Both the position numbers and the translations under genes were made by a program. A DNA stretch of 8,839 bases. Source: Thermodesulfobacteriota bacterium (GTDB lineage Bacteria > Desulfobacterota > S145-22). Where the stretch lies: NCBI GenBank assembly GCA_024763435.1, contig JANTFN010000062.1, forward strand, positions 1-8,839, read 5' to 3'. Under the pieces are notes generated by a model. That model saw nothing but the letters and a program-made list of their open reading frames with translations. It was not told where the DNA came from and did no database searches. This document shows, one piece after another, positions 4,459 through 8,839 of this stretch (position 1 is the stretch's first letter; every line of letters starts with the position of its first letter).

Positions 4459-7440
4459 ATGCAGATTGAACCGAAAAAAATAGCAAATCAGTTATACCGA
4501 TCCATTGGAAAAGGGAAGAAACATGCCGCGGAAAACTTGAACTGGTTGTTTGATTCCATGAATCCCTATTTCTTCATTACATTTGCCGAGGAAAAGGACG
4601 CGCTGCTGAATCTCTGTTTTAATCTCCATACGCTGGGTGAAAACAGGCAGATCGTCCTTGCAGATACGGACGAAAAGTATATTGTTGCGACCCTGAACAA
4701 GCGCGGCACGCTTTTTAATACCCTGGACGGAATCAAAAACAAGACGATTATCTACGAGGAAATGATTCATTCAAATAAGCTGCTGCCAGGCAGGGAGCAT
4801 GAGCTCGAGATTTTAAAATTTCATTTTCTCACGGAAGAAGCGGATGCGGCACCCTCCCCGATATTCCGTGGAAAAGGGGTTATTTTAAAAGCGTTAAAAA
4901 ACGCGTATCCGGAATTTAATTTCAGGGAATTTGATAAAATTTTCGGTTATTTTATCCAGAATAATCGGGATTATGTCCTGCTTTCTCCACCCCTTCGTGT
5001 GGCGCGTGCCATGTGGCTGTATCAATCGGCTATTCGTGAGGGGGGGATTTTCATGGATATTGAACCAACCCGGGATGAAAATGGGGAGGAAGAATCCCGT
5101 CTTGTTTTTTCTATTATTAATCCGCTTTTTAAGGGATATCTGTCAAAAGTTATCGAGATTTTTTATCGAATGGATATTGCCACGCGACGTAACTATATTG
5201 TTGAAATCAGGGGAGAGGATGGCCAGAATGTTACCGTTCTGACGGCTTATATCAAAACCCGTGATGGTAAATCGGTTGGGAAAGAGACGCCCCTTTTTGC
5301 CGCGCTTGAGTCCGAGCTTTATAATACAAAGGTTATTAATATATGGGACAGGGTTTACCGGGATCTTGTTACAAAAGGGCTTTTAACCGGCCCGGAGGGA
5401 AGCCTCCTGAGCGCGGTCTGTACCTTCGCACATACAAATCTTTCTCACGCCTTTCCCTACCGCTATGACTGGGAAGAAATACAGGAGGCCTTTTTCAGTC
5501 ACCTGCAGCTTGCCAAGGATATTATAGACCTGTTTGTTGGAAAATTTCATCCCGAAAAATCCAGGCGCCTGAGTGCGAGCGCTCTGGAGAAGGCCTATAA
5601 GAAGATTGGAGAGGCGATTGATGAATATAATACCGGCCATGCCTTTCTGGATGAAACCCGGAAGATGGTTTACAAAACGGCCCTTTTGATGGTCCGTTTC
5701 ACATTAAAAACAAACTTTTTTGTCAAATATAAAAAGGCCCTGTCGTTTCGCCTGGATCCCGGTTATATGACGCATCTGCCGGCGGAGTTTCGTCAGGACC
5801 TGCCAAAAGACATGCCCTTCCGTATTACCTTTTTTTATCACCGCTACGGCTCTGGTTATCATTTCGGATTCAGGGATATTGCCCGAGGTGGATTCAGAAC
5901 CATTATCGCGAGGAGCAAGGATGACTTTGAATCGGCGATGAACACCATCTTCAAGGAGGCGATGGTTCTTGCTCATACCCAGCAGCTTAAGAACAAGGAT
6001 ATTTATCAGGGCGGTTCGAAACTTGCCGTTGTTATGCGGGCCTTTGATATTCATGAGCGTGAACGGGAAACGAACAGGTTGTATAATCTCCAGCGCGGTA
6101 TTATCAATGCCTTTCTTGACATTTTTGTTACCAAAGACGGGAAACCGGTAGATCCCAATGTTGTTGATTATTATGGAGACGATGAACCTATCGAGGTCGG
6201 TCCTGACGAAAACATGCATGACGCCATGATAGAATATTTCGCGAGGCGTGCCCGGGAGCGTGGATACATTCTGGGTGGTGGCGTTATTTCCAGTAAGGAA
6301 GTGGGGATTAATCACAAAGAATACGGTGTTACCTCTCTCGGCGTTTTCAAGTTTGTCCAGCGGGCGCTGAAAGAGATGGGGATTGACTCCACAAAAGACC
6401 CGTTTACCGTCAAGATAACAGGCGGCACGAATGGGGATGTGGCGGGGAACGCGCTGAAGCTCCTCCTGAAACATTGCCCAAAAGTCAAAATACTTTCAGT
6501 TACGGCCGGTTCCGGGGCGGCGTATGACCCGCAGGGAATTGACAAAAAGGAATTGGCGCGACTTGTTCTAAAGGAAAACATTGACAAATTTTCGCCGGAA
6601 AACCTGCATGAAGGTGGGTTTATTCTCTATTCCAGGGAAAAGCGGAAAGAGGGATTTGTGGATGAGAATAAAAAGGTCCTCAAAACAAAAAAAGGTATTC
6701 AGGAAGTCTGGGTGACCTCGGACGAGTTTCACGCAGAATTTGAGAACCTTATCTTTTCCCACACAACCGACATCTTTCTCCCCGGGGGAGGGCGTCCCGA
6801 GACGATTCATGATGGTAACTGGGAGAAGCTTTTTGGCAAGAAAGGTGCCCCTACGGCTCGAGCCATCGTTGAAGGCGCGAATTCCTTTATTTCTCCTTCG
6901 GCGCGGGTGAAGATTCAGGATAAAGGGATTGTTATTTTAAAGGATGCGTCGGCCAACAAATGCGGTGTGATTTGTTCTTCTTATGAAATTATCAGCGGAT
7001 TGCTGATGCGTGAACGAGAATTTATGGAGAACAAAAAAATATATGTGGCTGATGTCCTGAAAATACTTGAAAAACGGGCGGTTGAAGAGTCCGATTTAAT
7101 TTACGAGCGCTACCATCAAGCCGGTGGGAAGAAAAGATATACCGAAATAAGCAACGATATAAGCAAGGAGATTAATGATCTGACAGATGAAATCTACACC
7201 TATCTCCTTGAAAATTCCAGCAAGGCCTTTTTACCCTCCTATACCAAGGTCTTGATGAATCATTATCCCGCGCTTGTCCGGACACGCAAGAAATTCAGGG
7301 ACCGAGTCAAGTATCTTCCCCTGAAATATCGTATTGCCATGATAGCAACGGAGATTGCAACGCGTATTGTTTATCGCGGTGGATTTGAAGTGCCCTTCGG
7401 AGAAAAGCTTGATGCCTATACGAAGAAACTTGAGGGGTGA
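4459..7440 (+). CDS. Large NAD-type glutamate dehydrogenase (Glu/Leu/Phe/Val dehydrogenase family, about 115 kDa class)
   Basis: This gene likely encodes a cytoplasmic enzyme catalysing oxidative deamination of L-glutamate to 2-oxoglutarate and ammonium, usually with NAD+ in this size class. The catalytic half is recognisable. It shows IARGGFR (474-480) and QGGSK (517-521, with the probable active-site lysine K521). The Rossmann dinucleotide loop is GGTNGDVAGN (655-664), and PGGGRPETI (775-783) follows. EGANSFISPSAR (805-816) and SANKCGVICSSYE (831-843) match the conserved EGAN...P and N-x-x-GV-x-x-S-x-x-E signatures. Residues 1-430 match no domain I can name and are presumably regulatory or oligomerisation regions of the large class. 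At 993 residues it is far longer than the common hexameric enzyme (about 420-450) and shorter than the roughly 1600-residue type. The ATG has AAGGAG 9 nt upstream. It ends with TGA followed in frame by TAG and TAA. The substrate and cofactor are inferred from family. It is divergent from pilB and is the first gene of its unit. Confidence 0.92.
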   Translation: MQIEPKKIANQLYRSIGKGKKHAAENLNWLFDSMNPYFFITFAEEKDALLNLCFNLHTLGENRQIVLADTDEKYIVATLNKRGTLFNTLDGIKNKTIIYEEMIHSNKLLPGREHELEILKFHFLTEEADAAPSPIFRGKGVILKALKNAYPEFNFREFDKIFGYFIQNNRDYVLLSPPLRVARAMWLYQSAIREGGIFMDIEPTRDENGEEESRLVFSIINPLFKGYLSKVIEIFYRMDIATRRNYIVEIRGEDGQNVTVLTAYIKTRDGKSVGKETPLFAALESELYNTKVINIWDRVYRDLVTKGLLTGPEGSLLSAVCTFAHTNLSHAFPYRYDWEEIQEAFFSHLQLAKDIIDLFVGKFHPEKSRRLSASALEKAYKKIGEAIDEYNTGHAFLDETRKMVYKTALLMVRFTLKTNFFVKYKKALSFRLDPGYMTHLPAEFRQDLPKDMPFRITFFYHRYGSGYHFGFRDIARGGFRTIIARSKDDFESAMNTIFKEAMVLAHTQQLKNKDIYQGGSKLAVVMRAFDIHERERETNRLYNLQRGIINAFLDIFVTKDGKPVDPNVVDYYGDDEPIEVGPDENMHDAMIEYFARRARERGYILGGGVISSKEVGINHKEYGVTSLGVFKFVQRALKEMGIDSTKDPFTVKITGGTNGDVAGNALKLLLKHCPKVKILSVTAGSGAAYDPQGIDKKELARLVLKENIDKFSPENLHEGGFILYSREKRKEGFVDENKKVLKTKKGIQEVWVTSDEFHAEFENLIFSHTTDIFLPGGGRPETIHDGNWEKLFGKKGAPTARAIVEGANSFISPSARVKIQDKGIVILKDASANKCGVICSSYEIISGLLMREREFMENKKIYVADVLKILEKRAVEESDLIYERYHQAGGKKRYTEISNDISKEINDLTDEIYTYLLENSSKAFLPSYTKVLMNHYPALVRTRKKFRDRVKYLPLKYRIAMIATEIATRIVYRGGFEVPFGEKLDAYTKKLEG

Positions 7441-7459
7441 TAGTAAAGAGAAGGAAGCG

Positions 7460-7490
7460 GTGCCAGGGTGGCCGCACGGCATAACTTTTT
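7460..7490 (+). terminator. Weak candidate intrinsic terminator after the dehydrogenase gene
   Basis: GTGCC (7460-7464) pairs with GGCAT (7478-7482, one G-U pair). Inside it GTG (7468-7470) pairs with CAC (7475-7477) around the loop GCCG, leaving a 3-nt AGG bulge. A TTTTT run follows at 7486-7490 after AAC. The bulge and the gap before the T run make it imperfect; alternative short pairings such as GCCA/TGGC (7462-7472) exist. Confidence 0.3.
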
Positions 7491-7518
7491 GCAGGAGAAT
7501 CTGTGTTTTTTGAATATT
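7489..7518 (+). promoter_or_regulatory. Very weak candidate promoter for the FadL-type gene
   Basis: TTGCAG (7489-7494, 4 of 6 to the -35 consensus) and AATATT (7513-7518, 4 of 6 to the -10 consensus) are 18 nt apart. It would place the transcript start within the AACC-repeat region just before the FadL-type gene. Read-through from the dehydrogenase gene is equally possible. Confidence 0.2.
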
Positions 7519-7524
7519 GGCAAA

Positions 7525-7553
7525 AGGTTGCAAACCGTTTAACCCGTTAACCT
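7525..7553 (+). repeat. AACC element with 8-nt period plus inverted GGTT, leader of the FadL-type gene
   Basis: AACC occurs at 7533, 7541 and 7549, exactly 8 nt apart. An upstream AGGTT (7525-7529) can pair either with the first AACC (GGTT-GCA-AACC) or with the last one (AGGTT / AACCT). The element ends 5 nt before the AGGAGG ribosome binding site (7559-7564). It could be a regulator site or a switchable leader hairpin; the function is inferred only. Confidence 0.3.
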
Positions 7554-7571
7554 GAAAGAGGAGGAAGAAAG

Positions 7572-8839
7572 ATGAAACGGAGGATAGGCATACTGGTTTT
7601 ATGTGTTTTTGTTTTGTTTCCGTTAACAGCTTTTAGCGCTGGTTTCCAGGTCTATGTGGAGCAGGGGGCAGCGGCCCTGGGAATGGGATCTGCCTTTGTG
7701 GCAAAGGCGGACAATCCAACCGCCATCTTTTTTAATCCGGCGGGAATTACCCAGCTCAAGGGGACCCAGGTAACGGTTAATTATACTACGGCCCTTCTGG
7801 ATATGAAGCTCAAGGATGCCCGGAACCCCTTCAGCACGGCTGTCAATGAGCCCGCGCATGAGGATATGGAAACAAACTGGGCCCAGATCCCTTCATTTTA
7901 TATCACCCGTCAGATTAACAAAAACTGGTTCGTGGGCTTGGGTGTTTTTTCACCCTACGGGACCATGACGGACTGGAAGAATGACTGGGTCGGGCGCTAT
8001 TACTCTGACAAGGTGGATTTGAAGACGTTTGACTTCAACCCTACGATTGCCTATAAATTCAATGACAAACTGTCGATTGCCGTCGGTTTGAACTATATGT
8101 ACTCCGACATCACGATTAAAAAGAGCGTCAGTTTTTCAGCTGTGGCCGCCGGCGCGGTAAATCCCGTCTTCGGGGCATACGCCTATCAGCGAAATTTTGA
8201 TCTGGATACCGACCTCAGCGGGGATGGCGATGGCTGGGGATTCAATTTTGGTGTCCGTTTTCAGCCCAATAAACAGTGGGCCCTTGGATTGGCCTACCGC
8301 AGCAGCATTGATCTCGACATCGATGGGGACGCGGATTACTATTCTCACCCCGGTGTTGCGCAATTAGATGGCATGATTTTTATGGGGGGTGGCCCGGCAC
8401 ATCTTTCCAAAATGCTTTTTCCCAGCACGGATATCAGCAGCAACTTAAGACTCCCGGATACCCTTGCCTTTGGGGTCATGAATCGCAGTATCAAAAACCT
8501 GACCCTTGAACTTGATGTCATGTGGACGAAGTGGGATACCTATGATTCCATGGATATCGATTACGACAACATTTTAGGGCATAAGGGCTACCGGATTTCG
8601 TCAAAGAAAGACTGGGATAATGTCTGGACTATTCGGCTTGGCGCGGAATATCAGATTAATCCCTCCTGGGTCGCACGCATGGGATATATCCATGATGAGT
8701 CCCCTGTGCCGAATAATACCCGAGCCCCGGAACTGGCGGGATCTGACAGGAATGATGTCTCAGTGGGTGTCGGCTACACCACGAAGAACGGGAAACTCAG
8801 TATTGACGCGGCCTATCTCATCTCCTTTTTCCAGGACAG
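7572..8839 (+). CDS. FadL/OMPP1/TodX-type outer-membrane channel, 3' end cut by the window
   Basis: FadL-family proteins are 14-stranded outer-membrane beta-barrels that pass long-chain fatty acids or other hydrophobic compounds (for example aromatics via TodX) across the outer membrane. The frame is open for 422 complete codons and runs off the edge; family members are usually about 430-460 residues, so little should be missing. Residues 1-23 form a signal peptide (basic start, hydrophobic core, AFSA cleavage site). The mature protein begins GFQVYVEQGAAALGMG, followed by FFNPAGI (53-59) of the conserved hatch region. Further family blocks are VGLGVFSPYG (121-130), FNPTIAYKFNDKLSIAVGLNY (155-175), LPDTLAFGV (294-302) and RMGYIHDESPVP (369-380). 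AGGAGG (7559-7564) lies 7 nt before the ATG. Two acidic stretches (210-219 and 247-255) probably lie in surface loops or turns. The substrate cannot be told from sequence. It is 131 bp downstream of the dehydrogenase gene, same strand. Confidence 0.93.
   Translation, partial: MKRRIGILVLCVFVLFPLTAFSAGFQVYVEQGAAALGMGSAFVAKADNPTAIFFNPAGITQLKGTQVTVNYTTALLDMKLKDARNPFSTAVNEPAHEDMETNWAQIPSFYITRQINKNWFVGLGVFSPYGTMTDWKNDWVGRYYSDKVDLKTFDFNPTIAYKFNDKLSIAVGLNYMYSDITIKKSVSFSAVAAGAVNPVFGAYAYQRNFDLDTDLSGDGDGWGFNFGVRFQPNKQWALGLAYRSSIDLDIDGDADYYSHPGVAQLDGMIFMGGGPAHLSKMLFPSTDISSNLRLPDTLAFGVMNRSIKNLTLELDVMWTKWDTYDSMDIDYDNILGHKGYRISSKKDWDNVWTIRLGAEYQINPSWVARMGYIHDESPVPNNTRAPELAGSDRNDVSVGVGYTTKNGKLSIDAAYLISFFQD

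Noticed and set aside
5704..6474. 256-codon open frame on the minus strand inside the dehydrogenase gene
   Set aside because: It is fully antisense to conserved catalytic motifs of the plus-strand gene, has no recognisable domain, and is best explained as a codon-bias shadow.
1..8839. Mobile element, CRISPR array, tRNA or defence system
   Set aside because: No transposase, integrase, regularly spaced repeats, tRNA-like cloverleaf or defence domain was seen; genes are intact and the pil and metabolic genes look like resident core genes.

Overview
The window looks like chromosomal core sequence from a Gram-negative bacterium. The best guess is a deltaproteobacterial (Desulfobacterota / Geobacter- or Syntrophus-like) lineage. 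This rests on the pilB-pilT-pilC gene order, a FadL-type outer-membrane protein, and a large (about 990-residue) NAD-type glutamate dehydrogenase. The taxonomic call is an inference from gene content, not from a marker gene.

Left half (55-4185, minus strand): a tight three-gene type IV pilus operon, transcribed right to left as pilB (extension ATPase), pilT (retraction ATPase), pilC (inner-membrane platform). Spacers are only 20 and 10 nt, and the pilT stop codon overlaps the pilC ribosome binding site. Together these supply the motor core of a type IV pilus: two antagonistic hexameric ATPases docking on one membrane platform. In Geobacter-type clusters the next genes are pilS, pilR and pilA, which would lie off the left edge. 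The 54 bases present there are too few to identify a gene.

Centre (4186-4458): a 273-bp divergent intergenic region between pilB and the dehydrogenase gene. It is the richest non-coding stretch here. It holds three perfect 7-bp inverted repeats with short loops (one ending right at the pilB ATG), a smaller dyad, and a plausible sigma-70-like promoter for the pil operon. No convincing promoter was found for the dehydrogenase gene.

Right half (4459-8839, plus strand): a 993-codon glutamate dehydrogenase of the large NAD-dependent class, ending in three different consecutive stop codons. A 131-bp spacer follows, with a weak terminator-like hairpin and an 8-nt-periodic AACC element. Then comes a FadL/OMPP1/TodX-type outer-membrane channel gene that runs off the right edge with about 422 codons present, probably nearly complete. 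The dehydrogenase (amino-acid catabolism) and FadL protein (hydrophobic substrate uptake) are metabolic neighbours with no obvious mechanistic link to the pili.

I found no mobile element, CRISPR array, tRNA, rRNA, frameshift or broken gene. I did not find a convincing undescribed system. The observations most worth checking are the hairpins in the divergent intergenic region, the acidic linker and degenerate N-terminal domain of PilB, and the unplaced N-terminal half of the dehydrogenase.
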